DNA from: Myxococcales bacterium
GTDB lineage: Bacteria > Myxococcota_A > Polyangia > Polyangiales > JAFGIB01
Direction of reading: 5' to 3'
Assembly: GCA_028817905.1 (NCBI GenBank)
Contig: JAPPOR010001056.1
Location: 1 to 32,381 of the forward strand
Length of the DNA stretch: 32,381 nt
Both the position numbers and the translations under genes were made by a program. Below the pieces are notes generated by a model, which saw nothing but the letters and a program-made list of their open reading frames with translations, had not been told where the DNA came from and made no database searches. Every line of letters starts with the position of its first letter. Position 1 is the stretch's first letter. Below, in pieces: positions 1-7,336 of the stretch.

Positions 1-67
1 CCGAAAAGCCGTGTGAAGCCGAATCCCTGCGCGATCCGACGCAGAGTTCATGAAGCATCCGGGCTAG
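1..67 (+). repeat. Dispersed repeat copy 1 (two modules)
   Basis: Bases 1-34 match 11865-11898 at about 30 of 34 positions (module a, starting CCGAAAAGCC). Bases 50-67 (module b, ATGAAGCATCCGGGCTAG) match the reverse complement of 11766-11783 at 16 of 18 positions. Between the modules, CTGCG and CGCAG arms around CGATCCGA can form a small hairpin. The copy may extend left beyond the window. It lies downstream of a minus-strand lipoprotein gene and contains no plausible gene. Function is unknown; it could be a REP-like or transcript-end element. Confidence 0.55.
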
Positions 68-106
68 CGGCGTTCACTCCGGACGGACGCTTCGAGGTTT
101 CGGTCT

Positions 107-146
107 GCGGCCGGAGTGGAGCGACCGCGGCCGGAGTGGAGCGACC
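107..146. repeat. Perfect 20-bp tandem duplication
   Basis: The unit GCGGCCGGAGTGGAGCGACC occurs twice back to back (107-126 and 127-146) with no mismatch. It lies just beyond the hairpin that follows the minus-strand lipoprotein gene, so it is noncoding. It looks like a recent slippage duplication. Confidence 0.85.
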
Positions 147-159
147 CGCGGACGGCGGG

Positions 160-184
160 CCCGCCGCGGCTTAGCCGCGGCGGG
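160..184 (-). terminator. Strong GC hairpin, possible terminator of the 217-591 gene
   Basis: CCCGCCGCGGC, loop TTA, GCCGCGGCGGG forms an 11-bp perfect stem with a 3-base loop. It starts about 33 bases past the stop codon of the minus-strand lipoprotein. There is no T-tract on either side, so it is not a canonical intrinsic terminator. It could stabilise the mRNA 3' end or act with a termination factor. Confidence 0.4.
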
Positions 185-216
185 GGGCGCGTGCCCCTTC
201 CTGGACGGGAAGCTGG

Positions 217-591
217 TCAGGGCGTGCAGGGCCCACCCGGTGCGAGATCGGGCAGGTACATGCTCGACGTGATGCACATCATGGAGATGCTCGAGACCAC
301 CCCGCACACGCCTTCGGGCATGCAACAGCCGGGCAGATCGATCGGCATTCCCATCACATCGCCCATGTAGTTGGGGCAGGGGCTGGTCGCGGCTGCCTGG
401 TCTGTCATCGCTTGATCTGCCATCCCGGCCTGCCCCGCCTGCATGGTTTGCGCACCCGGAGCCCCCGCCATCGGCTGTGTCATGCCAGGTGCCGGTGCCG
501 CTGGTTCCGGATCGTCCGAACATGCCAATGAGCACAGGAGCGCGCAGGCTCCGATGCAACCCACCAATGTCTTCAGCACAGCTTTCGTCAT
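217..591 (-). CDS. Small Met/Gln/Cys-rich putative lipoprotein, unknown function
   Basis: The product is 124 aa. The ORF track starts at 885, but the ATG at 591 is preferred because it has an upstream AGAAGGGA ribosome site about 10 bases away and opens directly on a signal peptide (MTKAVLKTLVGC..). The hydrophobic segment ends in LLCSLAC-SDD, an approximate lipobox, so envelope export is likely. Residues 30-70 are a low-complexity stretch rich in Met, Gln, Ala and Gly. The last 55 residues hold six Cys (CPNY, GCC, GVCG, MMC, GPC) and probably form a small disulfide-bonded domain. I do not recognise a family. Nothing co-directional lies close by, so it is probably monocistronic. Confidence 0.6.
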   Translation of the reverse strand: MTKAVLKTLVGCIGACALLCSLACSDDPEPAAPAPGMTQPMAGAPGAQTMQAGQAGMADQAMTDQAAATSPCPNYMGDVMGMPIDLPGCCMPEGVCGVVSSISMMCITSSMYLPDLAPGGPCTP

Positions 592-1036
592 CGTGCTTCG
601 TTCCCTTCTTGTGTCCCTAAATGTCCGCCGCTTCCGCCGCGGGGCACCGACGCTAACCGCAGTTGTGGCTCCACGACCACCAAACAGGACTCCCCCCCGT
701 TTTGGGATGCCCATGGGTTCTGCTGTTGCGCCTCGGCCAAAGCCCTTCAATTCGCTGTACGAAATTGTACGGGCTGGGCTCACGCCCCGCCGGCCATGCA
801 GGGGTGGCTTTTCTGTCGACTTGACGATTCGCGCCAGAATCGGGGCAGGAATTTGCACAGTGCCGCAATCCCAACCCCGGATCATTCACGGCTTCGGCGC
901 CGGAACGCGCAGGCTTTGGCTTCGCAGGGGGCTTTCGGCGAGCCACCGGAACACTGTCGGTGTTTTCTAGAGCTGCGGCGAAAGTCCTGTGGAGTCGAAG
1001 GACAAGCGAAGCGGAGTCGAGGTCGTGATCGATCGG
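592..1036. other. Intergenic region, no gene seen
   Basis: This gap lies between the 5' end of the 217-591 gene and the 3' end of the 1037-1498 gene, both on the minus strand. The overlapping ORF-track entries are Arg/Pro-rich, have no recognisable domain and look like shadows. The only structure noticed is GTAC-GAAATT-GTAC at 757-770, with short inverted arms about 166 bases upstream of the lipoprotein start. That is too weak to call an operator. Confidence 0.5.
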
Positions 1037-1498
1037 CTAGCCAACCGCGTTGGCAAAGAGGGCCCAGGCTAGGATGAGAAGCACGCCTTCGATCGCGTCG
1101 AGGATCCCCACCGCTGCGAACCGCAGCGCGGTGGCCTCCCTAGCCTGTGACTGCGCCAGCAGCGGGTGCTGCCCGTTTGCCAGTACGAGGTAGCGGTGCG
1201 CTACCAGTCCGCAGATCGTGACTCGGAACAGGCGTGCAAGAAGCGGCTGTTCTTGCAGGGCCGACGGCAGCGGCAGTGCCGCAGCCGCGCGCAAGGGCCC
1301 CGCACCGGGGCCGAGAAACAGTTGATTGAAGAAAGAGAAGACGTATTGGTCGCCCCGGTCGGTGGCGAGGGCGCCCGCGATATCCGCGGCCAGCAGGTAG
1401 GCGACGAGTGCACCCGCCGCAAATGCACCCCAAGTCTTCGTCCGCGCCGCCTTGAAGACGCCCCAGGTCAACGTCGACGCGGTGAGCAGTTCGAGCAT
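1037..1498 (-). CDS. Hypothetical integral membrane protein
   Basis: The product is 153 aa and very hydrophobic. I see roughly four membrane segments: about residues 5-20, 24-45 (AAGALVAYLLAADIAGAL), 85-105 and 125-150 (AVGILDAIEGVLLILAWALF). No catalytic motif is visible and I do not recognise the family. It starts 22 bp after the TatD stop codon and is probably the last gene of the Nudix-TatD-membrane protein cluster. No good ribosome site is visible before the ATG, so translation may depend on coupling. The opposite-strand ORF at 1166-1729 is Arg-rich and looks like a shadow. Confidence 0.6.
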   Translation of the reverse strand: MLELLTASTLTWGVFKAARTKTWGAFAAGALVAYLLAADIAGALATDRGDQYVFSFFNQLFLGPGAGPLRAAAALPLPSALQEQPLLARLFRVTICGLVAHRYLVLANGQHPLLAQSQAREATALRFAAVGILDAIEGVLLILAWALFANAVG

Positions 1499-1520
1499 CG
1501 CGGTGAGGAGACCGGGCTAG

Positions 1521-2327
1521 CTAGGGCGCCTGGCCAAATAGCCGTTGATAGTTTTCCTCTAGCTGGACAAGCGCACGCTCGGGCGGTTCCTGCCAAAGTT
1601 CCGCGGCGTAGGCGAGCGTTCCCGCCACGTTGCCGGGCTCATTGGTGCGTCCGGGGCTTGGCCCGAGGTAGGGGCAGTCGGTTTCCAGCAAGATGCGGTC
1701 ACGCGGGAGAGTCTGCAGCATCCGTGTGAAGCTTTCAGAGCGGCGGGCGTTGGCCGGAATCGAGAGGTAGTGCCCCGCTTCGGCGATCCGCCGCGCGAGC
1801 TTCACCTTGCTGCCAAAGCAGTGCCAGTTCACTCGGGTGGCCCCAAGGTCGCCCAGGAGCTCCAGGGCGCGCTTTTCACGTTTGCGCGTGTGGATGATGA
1901 TCGCCTTGTCCGCGTCCATCGCAAGCCGAACCAGGCGCTTGAATACTTCCTCTTGCTTGGCCCAAAAGGCTTCAGGAACCCAGTATCCGTCCAGTCCGAT
2001 CTCCCCAACGGCAAAGGCGCGCTCCACGTTCGCCTCCAGATAGGCGACTCCTTCTTCCGCGGTGGCTTCGTGCTCGCTTTCCCGCGGATAGGCGACCCCT
2101 TGTGCCCGCATCTCGGTCAGAACCACGTCGACGGGATAGAATCCCAGCGCTGGGCGGACCAGCGGGTCCCGTTCTGCAAGGGCCAGGGTCGTCTCGTTGT
2201 CGGCTGGGTTCAGCCCGTTGCTAATGATGCTCGTCACACCAGCGGCCCGCGCTCGCGCCAGGACCCCATCCACGTCTTTGGCCAGTTCGGGATGGGTCAG
2301 GTGGGCGTGGACGTCGAAGAGCCCCAT
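1521..2327 (-). CDS. tatD: TatD family metal-dependent hydrolase
   Basis: The product is 268 aa, typical for TatD deoxyribonucleases (TIM-barrel amidohydrolase fold). The metal-binding signature is complete: DVHAHLTHP at residues 5-13, EIGLDGYW in the middle, the IIHTRK histidine, the NWHCFG histidine, and LETDCPYLGP with the late metal-ligand aspartate. Family members are 3'-5' exonucleases or hydrolases acting on DNA or related phosphoesters; the exact substrate cannot be read from sequence. It begins 4 bp after the Nudix gene stop, so the two are almost certainly co-transcribed. The pairing suggests nucleic acid or nucleotide housekeeping. Confidence 0.93.
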   Translation of the reverse strand: MGLFDVHAHLTHPELAKDVDGVLARARAAGVTSIISNGLNPADNETTLALAERDPLVRPALGFYPVDVVLTEMRAQGVAYPRESEHEATAEEGVAYLEANVERAFAVGEIGLDGYWVPEAFWAKQEEVFKRLVRLAMDADKAIIIHTRKREKRALELLGDLGATRVNWHCFGSKVKLARRIAEAGHYLSIPANARRSESFTRMLQTLPRDRILLETDCPYLGPSPGRTNEPGNVAGTLAYAAELWQEPPERALVQLEENYQRLFGQAP

Positions 2328-2331
2328 GCGG

Positions 2332-2895
2332 TCAGCCTAGCACGCGGACGATCTTCGATACCGCCCGCATGACTGAAGCATCCGACTCCACGTCATCGAC
2401 CGATGCCAGCGGCACCCATCTGAGCGAGCGTGCGTCGCTCGCCGCTCGCGCCTGGGTGGTCGGGGCGACGAAGAGGTAGCGCACATCGAAGTGGGCGTGT
2501 TCGGGCGATCCGAAGAGCGGCGGAACCGCATGGACGTCGATGTCGAGCACGCCTTGGCCGAGCGGCTCCAGTCCGGTCAAGCCCGTCTCTTCGGAGACCT
2601 CCCGGCGGGCGGCGGCCAGCACGTCCGCATCGCTGGCTTCCACGTGCCCCCCGGGCTGTAGCCAGCGGCCTAGCTTGGCGTGCAGCGCCAGAAGCAAGTG
2701 TTGGCGGTCGGGTGACAAGATGAAGGCGCTGGCCGTGAAATGTCCCGGGTTGAAGTGGTCCCGGCTAAATGGATCGCCGGGGCTTGTCAGCAGCGTGACC
2801 ATGCGGCGGCAAAAGCCGGACTCACGGTCATCACTCGGACGAAAGGTCGCCAGTGCGCGCTGCAGGTGTATGCGGCGCGGGTCCGCACTCGACAT
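2332..2895 (-). CDS. Nudix hydrolase
   Basis: The product is about 187 aa. The Nudix box reads GGHVEASDADVLAAARREV followed by SEETGL: the consensus Gly, the REV.EE.G core and both metal-binding glutamates are present. One extra residue lies before RE, as in the GGHVE subfamily. Nudix enzymes hydrolyse nucleoside diphosphates linked to another moiety; the substrate here is unknown. About 60 residues precede the core (SADPRRIHLQRALATFRPSDD..), a layout seen in NTP-pyrophosphohydrolase-like members. The start is either GTG 2901 (ORF track) or ATG 2895; I prefer ATG because the GGACGTGA purine stretch is then better spaced. It is divergent from msrB. Confidence 0.88.
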   Translation of the reverse strand: MSSADPRRIHLQRALATFRPSDDRESGFCRRMVTLLTSPGDPFSRDHFNPGHFTASAFILSPDRQHLLLALHAKLGRWLQPGGHVEASDADVLAAARREVSEETGLTGLEPLGQGVLDIDVHAVPPLFGSPEHAHFDVRYLFVAPTTQARAASDARSLRWVPLASVDDVESDASVMRAVSKIVRVLG

Positions 2896-2949
2896 GTTCA
2901 CGTCCGCGTCTCATAGTCTCGACAACGATCGAGCGCAAGAGGGTTCCAG

Positions 2950-3351
2950 ATGGCAAAGAAGGTGGACAAGACCGAGGCGGAATGGCGAGCCCAGCTGTCC
3001 CATGAGCAGTACGCAGTGGCTCGCGAGGGGGGGACCGAGCGGGCCTTCACGGGCGCCTACTGGGACGAGAAGGCGGGAGGGGTGTATCGCTGCGTCTGCT
3101 GTGCCGCGGAGCTCTTCGCCTCGTCGGATAAGTACGACTCGGGAACCGGTTGGCCGAGCTTCTACCAGCACGTGGAAGGCGCGCCCGTCGCTACGGTTGT
3201 CGACCATAGCCATGGCATGCAGCGTACCGAGGTCACGTGCGACGCGTGTTCGGCCCACCTGGGACATGTCTTCGAGGATGGGCCCGCTCCCACCGGCCTG
3301 CGCTATTGCATCAACTCGGCATCCTTGAGTTTCGAGCGTGACGAAGAGTAA
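2950..3351 (+). CDS. msrB: Peptide-methionine (R)-S-oxide reductase MsrB
   Basis: The product is 133 aa, full length for a stand-alone MsrB. It reduces methionine-R-sulfoxide in oxidised proteins using thioredoxin. Zinc ligands are the CVCC cysteines (48 and 51) and the CDAC cysteines (97 and 100). The catalytic cysteine is C120 in RYCINSASL, and the SGTGWPSF and [16 protein letters not shown] blocks are classical. No signal peptide is present, so it is cytoplasmic. A GAGGG ribosome site precedes the ATG. Its last codons overlap the start of the DUF2452 gene, implying co-translation. Confidence 0.96.
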   Translation: MAKKVDKTEAEWRAQLSHEQYAVAREGGTERAFTGAYWDEKAGGVYRCVCCAAELFASSDKYDSGTGWPSFYQHVEGAPVATVVDHSHGMQRTEVTCDACSAHLGHVFEDGPAPTGLRYCINSASLSFERDEE

Positions 3352-3826
3352 TCGTAGACACGCCGGCCCGAGCCACGGGGGGCCCAGTCGCACTTCCCCC
3401 TATCCCGTTAGCCGCCTGTCGGCGCCCCACGACCTCGTCAGCATGGCAGAGGAGATCCAGCGCGCCGACCAGCTCCTATCTTCCGTCGTCGGGGGCAAAC
3501 TCGAGCACATTGCGCGCCAGATGCGGGCGCTCCAGCAAGAAGCGCGGGAGACCCTCGCCCAGGCACAACGCGATGCCGCGTTGCATCGCGCGTCCTGCAG
3601 TTTTCGCAAACGACCCGGCGAGTTGTATCACCTGTACGAGAGACCCGACGGGCAACAGTACTTCTCCATGCTATCGCCAGAGGAGTGGGGCGGAGCTCCG
3701 CCCCATCGTTTTTGCGGAAGCTATCGCCTGGAAGCCAACATGGCCTGGACACCGGCTTCCGAGATCGCCGCTCGGGACCGAGAAGGCCTTCAATTGGCCG
3801 CTTTTTTGCCTCAAAAAGACGAATGA
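3338..3826 (+). CDS. DUF2452 protein, homologue of eukaryotic C1orf50
   Basis: The product is 162 aa. Residues from about 30 onward resemble the C1orf50/DUF2452 family: [16 protein letters not shown], a helical [16 protein letters not shown] stretch, [32 protein letters not shown] and a late W.P motif (AWTPASEIA). I recognise these from memory of the family; no search was run. Molecular function of the family is unknown. The GTG start at 3338 overlaps msrB by 14 nt; the conserved block begins about 30 residues later, and the first 28 residues look disordered. The overlap suggests coupling with methionine-sulfoxide repair. No export signal is seen. Confidence 0.85.
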   Translation: MTKSNRRHAGPSHGGPSRTSPYPVSRLSAPHDLVSMAEEIQRADQLLSSVVGGKLEHIARQMRALQQEARETLAQAQRDAALHRASCSFRKRPGELYHLYERPDGQQYFSMLSPEEWGGAPPHRFCGSYRLEANMAWTPASEIAARDREGLQLAAFLPQKDE

Positions 3827-3843
3827 TTCCAAGATCTCGGGGT

Positions 3844-3860
3844 CCCGCTTTGGGAGCGGG
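3844..3860 (+). terminator. Short hairpin after the DUF2452 gene
   Basis: CCCGCT, loop TTGGG, AGCGGG gives a 6-bp GC-rich stem 18 bases past the DUF2452 stop codon. There is no downstream T-tract. It could attenuate transcription before the next co-directional gene, but evidence is weak. Confidence 0.25.
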
Positions 3861-3915
3861 GGCTTGCGCGTGGATGTATCCCAGTGTAGGACAAAAGCGC
3901 CGCGGAGGTTGGAAC

Positions 3916-4389
3916 ATGGCTGTCTCAACGGACCTGAACTTGCATCCTCGACAGGTGGCCAAGCCCCTGACCGACATCCAGGGTTGGCGTCTACCGGAGG
4001 ATGAGGACGTGCTGCAGCTTCATCGGGGCGTACTGTCGACCCTGCAAGCGATGAGCACGCTCACGCAACTCGAAGTCCCCTTGGCCGTCGACGCGCGCGA
4101 AGGGGCGAGCGGGCAGCGGCGCTCGGAGATCTCCGACGACGAGACCTTGTTTGCGTTGTTGACCGAAGCGGAGCGGACGCTCGACGGATATCCACACCGG
4201 TTGCGGATACACCGCGTCAGCAAGCACTCGCCGGGCCATGCTCGCCAGCTTGAGCGGGCGCGTTGCGAGGCTTTGGACAAAATACGTTCGCTGCGCAAGC
4301 GTGTGGACTTCATCCGGGCTGGGCTGGACCTGCTTGAGGAGCCCGCGTGGATCCGAGCCCGCGCGAACGCGTCACGAGTTGTGAACTAG
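3916..4389 (+). CDS. Hypothetical cytoplasmic helical protein
   Basis: The product is 157 aa from the ATG at 3916, which follows GAGGTTGG. The ORF track begins at 3685, but that extension overlaps the DUF2452 gene in another frame and is Arg/Ser-rich, so it is rejected. The protein is charged and predicted helical, with segments such as EDVLQLHRGVLSTLQAM and a basic region with HARQLERARCEALDKIRSLRKRVDF. It has no signal peptide or membrane segment, and I recognise no domain. Composition resembles its neighbours. It may be transcribed with msrB-DUF2452, although a 90-bp gap with a hairpin intervenes. Confidence 0.55.
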   Translation: MAVSTDLNLHPRQVAKPLTDIQGWRLPEDEDVLQLHRGVLSTLQAMSTLTQLEVPLAVDAREGASGQRRSEISDDETLFALLTEAERTLDGYPHRLRIHRVSKHSPGHARQLERARCEALDKIRSLRKRVDFIRAGLDLLEEPAWIRARANASRVVN

Positions 4390-4604
4390 CCCGGCGAGCG
4401 GGTGCTCCCGTGCCCGGCGTCTTTGTCGGACACCCGATTGGCTCGCATCCATCACCGAGGCACGTGATGCTCGTGCTAGCGATCGGCTTCGCAGGGGTTT
4501 CGGTGAAGGAGGGAATCCTCGCTGTGTGTTCGACTGAGGGCGAAAGCGCTGGGGAGTCGAGCAGTTGTACGAGGGCCCGTGATCTGGTGATGGATGCGGG
4601 CTGG

Positions 4605-4898
4605 CTAGGGGTCGTCCTTGGTGTCGCTAGCGTCAGGCGGGACATAGTCGGCTGGCAGGTCTGAACCCTCACCGAAGAAGAACTTTTCGAGCTCGGTCAG
4701 CCAGACCTTCATGGCCTCGGGCGTCCCGGCCTCGAGGCGGTACTCGTTGATCAGCATGGTCGAGTGCGCGACCCATTGCTGCCAGCCGTCCTTGGACACG
4801 TGCTCGAAGATCCGTTGACCTAGCTCGCCCTTGATCGGGGGACGATCCAGCCCTTCGGCTTCTCGCTTGAGCTTCACACAATGAACCATGCGCGACAT
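4605..4898 (-). CDS. yggX: YggX-type Fe(2+)-trafficking protein
   Basis: The product is 97 aa from the ATG at 4898. It opens MSRMVHCVKLKREAEGLD with the single conserved N-terminal Cys (C7), followed by the GELGQRIFEHVSKDGWQQW core and the STMLINEYRL motif, all typical of YggX. Family members are about 90 aa and are implicated in iron trafficking and protection of Fe-S clusters from oxidation. The ORF track extends to 5204, but the extra 102 codons have no family counterpart. Residues 77-97 are an acidic, probably flexible tail. The msrB region about 1 kb away also concerns oxidative damage, though the two are on opposite strands. Confidence 0.95.
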   Translation of the reverse strand: MSRMVHCVKLKREAEGLDRPPIKGELGQRIFEHVSKDGWQQWVAHSTMLINEYRLEAGTPEAMKVWLTELEKFFFGEGSDLPADYVPPDASDTKDDP

Positions 4899-5281
4899 GA
4901 CATGCCTTTTGTCCCGAGTCTCGTAGGGCGTCAAGAGCCGCGCCGACGTCCCCCACTGTCTTGGCCGCCTCGCGATCGTAACTGTTGATACATTCAGACC
5001 AATGCGGGCAGTAGGGCGGGCCGAACGTTGACCTGGACTCCCTCGTTGGGCGGTGCGGCCAATGGGCGGGTGGTCGGCGAACTCGCTCCACTGTGGCGGT
5101 AGCGCGGTAGGCTGGAGCGAGCCAACCGGACTGTGGGTCACCCACTGTGTCATTTCGCGCCGGGGCCCGGGTTTTTTGTCTTTTTTCGGGGTGGGCGCTG
5201 GCATGCATCTCGCTCAAATTGTACCTGGTTTAATGCTAGGTATGACCTCGGCAACGGGGCGCTGTATACGAATGTAGGGAC
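4899..5281. other. Divergent intergenic region between yggX and the PEGA gene
   Basis: This 383-bp stretch has no credible gene; in-frame extensions of yggX on the minus strand lack family similarity. It contains a GTGGG-TCA-CCCAC hairpin at 5133-5145 and two T6 runs near 5171-5186 after a CCGGGGCCCGG stretch. The last 60 bases are AT-richer and hold a possible promoter for the PEGA gene. Confidence 0.5.
5219..5246 (+). promoter_or_regulatory. Possible sigma-70-like promoter for the PEGA gene
   Basis: TTGTAC at 5219-5224 and TATGAC at 5241-5246 are separated by 16 bases, and the ATG follows 36 bases later. The segment is AT-rich compared with its surroundings. TACCT and AGGTA arms (around 5222-5242) also form a short inverted repeat overlapping the -10 box. 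This is by eye only. Confidence 0.3.
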
Positions 5282-7312
5282 ATGGCGGGCAACAAGAACA
5301 TGGAGAGTTCCACCGGAGCTTCGGTCGAGGCTGAAGAGCCGGCTGCGGATGCTGAGTCGGGTGCTTTCCGTTCGCCGTTGGCCAGTCTGCGCGATCGCAT
5401 CCGCCAGGCGGGCCGGCTTGCTGAGGGGGCGGAAGGAAGTGCCCCGATGGGTGCCCGGCGCGGTCCCCCCACAGGCAAGCCGCGGGCATCTCAGCGTGCC
5501 GGCGAGCTGGGGAAGGCCGGTTCGACGAAGCCGGCCGAACGTAGGCCCGTGGGTCCGCCGAGCGGGGACGGCTCGGGCATCCGGCCCTTGCCGTCCTCGT
5601 CGCCCCGAACTGATCAAGCCGATGGCGGTGCCGCCGCTCCGGAGCCTGGCCGCGACGGCCACAGAGACTCGCGCCGGCCCGGTCACCGCAAGGCTTTCGG
5701 TCGCACGCGCCCGGGCGGCTATATGGCGCGCGAGGAGACCGCTCCCCCGCGTCCGGAAGGCACGACCGAGCCGTTCGCGGGCGCGCGCCCCGCGACGGGC
5801 GTGTCCGGCCAGGGGTCGCGCCCTGCGGGGGCGGCAGCGCCCGGTCATCTGCGGCAACCCGGTCGCCCATCGGAGGTATCTGCGGCTGAGGGGAGCGGCC
5901 GGGAGCAACCCGCGAGTGTTCGGGGTGGGGCGGGAAGCGATCCCAAGACCGCGCCATTCGGGACGCAGCCACCGCGGCAGGGGGTTCAGGGCCAGTCGGC
6001 GTCGGCCGGCGACCCACCCGAGCCCGAGAGCGATCCGAGGACGGCTCCGATGGGGACGGGGGCGATCCCGAGTGCTCCACCGTCTCGGGGCGACGCATCC
6101 GGGCGCTACCGGCTCGGTCGGACCTGGACCGACGGCTCGAAGGGAGCCGGCGCGAACGGGCCGCCCCCGCATGCGGAACCGCAGGGTTTCCCGGACCCGC
6201 GCGGCGCGCAGGCCCCTCCGCCGCCTCCGCCCCCCGCGGGTGCGGCGCCCGGTCGTTCATCGGTCTCTGGCACGGCAGAACCACGTGCGCGGCGCGCTGA
6301 TCCCTTTGCGACGACGGAGCCCAGCGTTCGACCCCCGCCGGCAGGTCATAGGGGTGCCCAGCAGCGGGAGCCGTCGGCCCGGTTTCGGACCCTGCGTTCC
6401 GCCCACGGTGTCCACAAGGCCCGCTCCCTACACGACACGCCTCCGGCCCGTCCCGGTGGCGTGCGGCGGGTCAAGGATGACAGCGTGCGTGCGGAGGTTG
6501 TGGACGTCACGACGCAGCCCGTCGGGGCGCCGCAGCAGGGTCCGCACATGGGTGTACGGCAAGACGTGACGGGATCGTTTGGCACGCATCGTCCTGCTGG
6601 CAGTCCTTTGGACCCACCCCGCCCGAATCCCAGGGTCGCCTATCCTCCTAGGCAGGATCCGAGCGGTGCGTTCAGCACGCATCGCCCAGCCTCTCCAGCC
6701 GCCAGCCCGACCCAGGGTGGGATGGAAGTCCCCGGCGGGCCGACCACGGCCCCACGCGTTCCGCGTCCTGTCGACGCTGGCATGGGCGAGGACCCTTCCT
6801 CGGCGTGGGCGGACGTGGACACGATGCTGATCCCGCGCGAGGTCCTCAACCGTCCCGGCCTGTTCGGAAGCCTGGGCGTGAGCACGAGACGCGCCTTGCA
6901 TCACTTGCTGATCGGTGTGGGGCTCTCCTCGCACCAGGCAGATGAGACGACCCGCCGGGCCTTTACCCACGTTGCGCTCGGCTTGTGCGTGGTCGTAACG
7001 CTGGTCGCGTTGTTCGCGGATCAATGGGTGGTGGACAGGAGAGAGGAGCGCGTTCGTGAGGCCGAGCTCCAGGCGGCCATTCAGCGCAGCAGCAGTGCTC
7101 GCTTCGGAGAGGAGGCGCTGGTCGTTTCGATCCCACCGCAGGCCGATGTGGTTGCCGATGGCATGCTGATTGGACGCACGCCCCTGTCCGTCGTGCGCGG
7201 CAAGCAAGACGCTCTGCTTCTGGTACGACGTTCCGGCTATGAAGCGCAGATGATTCGTGTGGGTCCCAGTTCGCCCCCGCAGGTCAAGGTCGTACTCAAG
7301 CCGATCCAGTGA
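5282..7312 (+). CDS. Long disordered protein with one TM helix and a C-terminal PEGA domain
   Basis: The product is 676 aa. Residues 1 to about 530 are low-complexity, rich in Pro, Gly, Ala, Arg and Ser, and probably intrinsically disordered. Repeated short motifs occur there: DPKTAPFGT, DPRTAPMGT, QDVTGSFGTHRPA and QDPSGAFSTHRPA. About residues 563-583 form one membrane helix (LGLCVVVTLVALFADQWVV). The last 65 residues are a PEGA domain: VVSIPPQADVVADGMLIGRTP, then GYEAQMIRV and VVLKPIQ. The likely topology is a cytoplasmic tail and a periplasmic PEGA domain. In related bacteria similar segments sit on Ser/Thr kinases, but no kinase domain is present here. The function is unknown. Competing R-rich ORFs in the same stretch are shadows. 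Confidence 0.85.
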   Translation: MAGNKNMESSTGASVEAEEPAADAESGAFRSPLASLRDRIRQAGRLAEGAEGSAPMGARRGPPTGKPRASQRAGELGKAGSTKPAERRPVGPPSGDGSGIRPLPSSSPRTDQADGGAAAPEPGRDGHRDSRRPGHRKAFGRTRPGGYMAREETAPPRPEGTTEPFAGARPATGVSGQGSRPAGAAAPGHLRQPGRPSEVSAAEGSGREQPASVRGGAGSDPKTAPFGTQPPRQGVQGQSASAGDPPEPESDPRTAPMGTGAIPSAPPSRGDASGRYRLGRTWTDGSKGAGANGPPPHAEPQGFPDPRGAQAPPPPPPPAGAAPGRSSVSGTAEPRARRADPFATTEPSVRPPPAGHRGAQQREPSARFRTLRSAHGVHKARSLHDTPPARPGGVRRVKDDSVRAEVVDVTTQPVGAPQQGPHMGVRQDVTGSFGTHRPAGSPLDPPRPNPRVAYPPRQDPSGAFSTHRPASPAASPTQGGMEVPGGPTTAPRVPRPVDAGMGEDPSSAWADVDTMLIPREVLNRPGLFGSLGVSTRRALHHLLIGVGLSSHQADETTRRAFTHVALGLCVVVTLVALFADQWVVDRREERVREAELQAAIQRSSSARFGEEALVVSIPPQADVVADGMLIGRTPLSVVRGKQDALLLVRRSGYEAQMIRVGPSSPPQVKVVLKPIQ

Positions 7313-7336
7313 GGCTGGGGTAAAGCACGCGAGCGA

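Noticed and set aside
757-770. GTACGAAATTGTAC as an operator
   Set aside because: Only the outer GTAC arms pair well and it is far from any start codon.
4347-4664. 105-aa plus-strand ORF of non-Arg-rich composition
   Set aside because: It starts inside the preceding gene and ends inside yggX, with no ribosome site or domain.
4899-5204. N-terminal extension of YggX to 199 aa
   Set aside because: YggX is about 90 aa and begins MSR; the extension has no family-like sequence.
5133-6569. 478-aa plus-strand ORF and long minus-strand ORFs over the PEGA gene
   Set aside because: Arg-rich shadow frames of a high-GC gene. The 5282 frame ends in a clear TM helix and PEGA domain.
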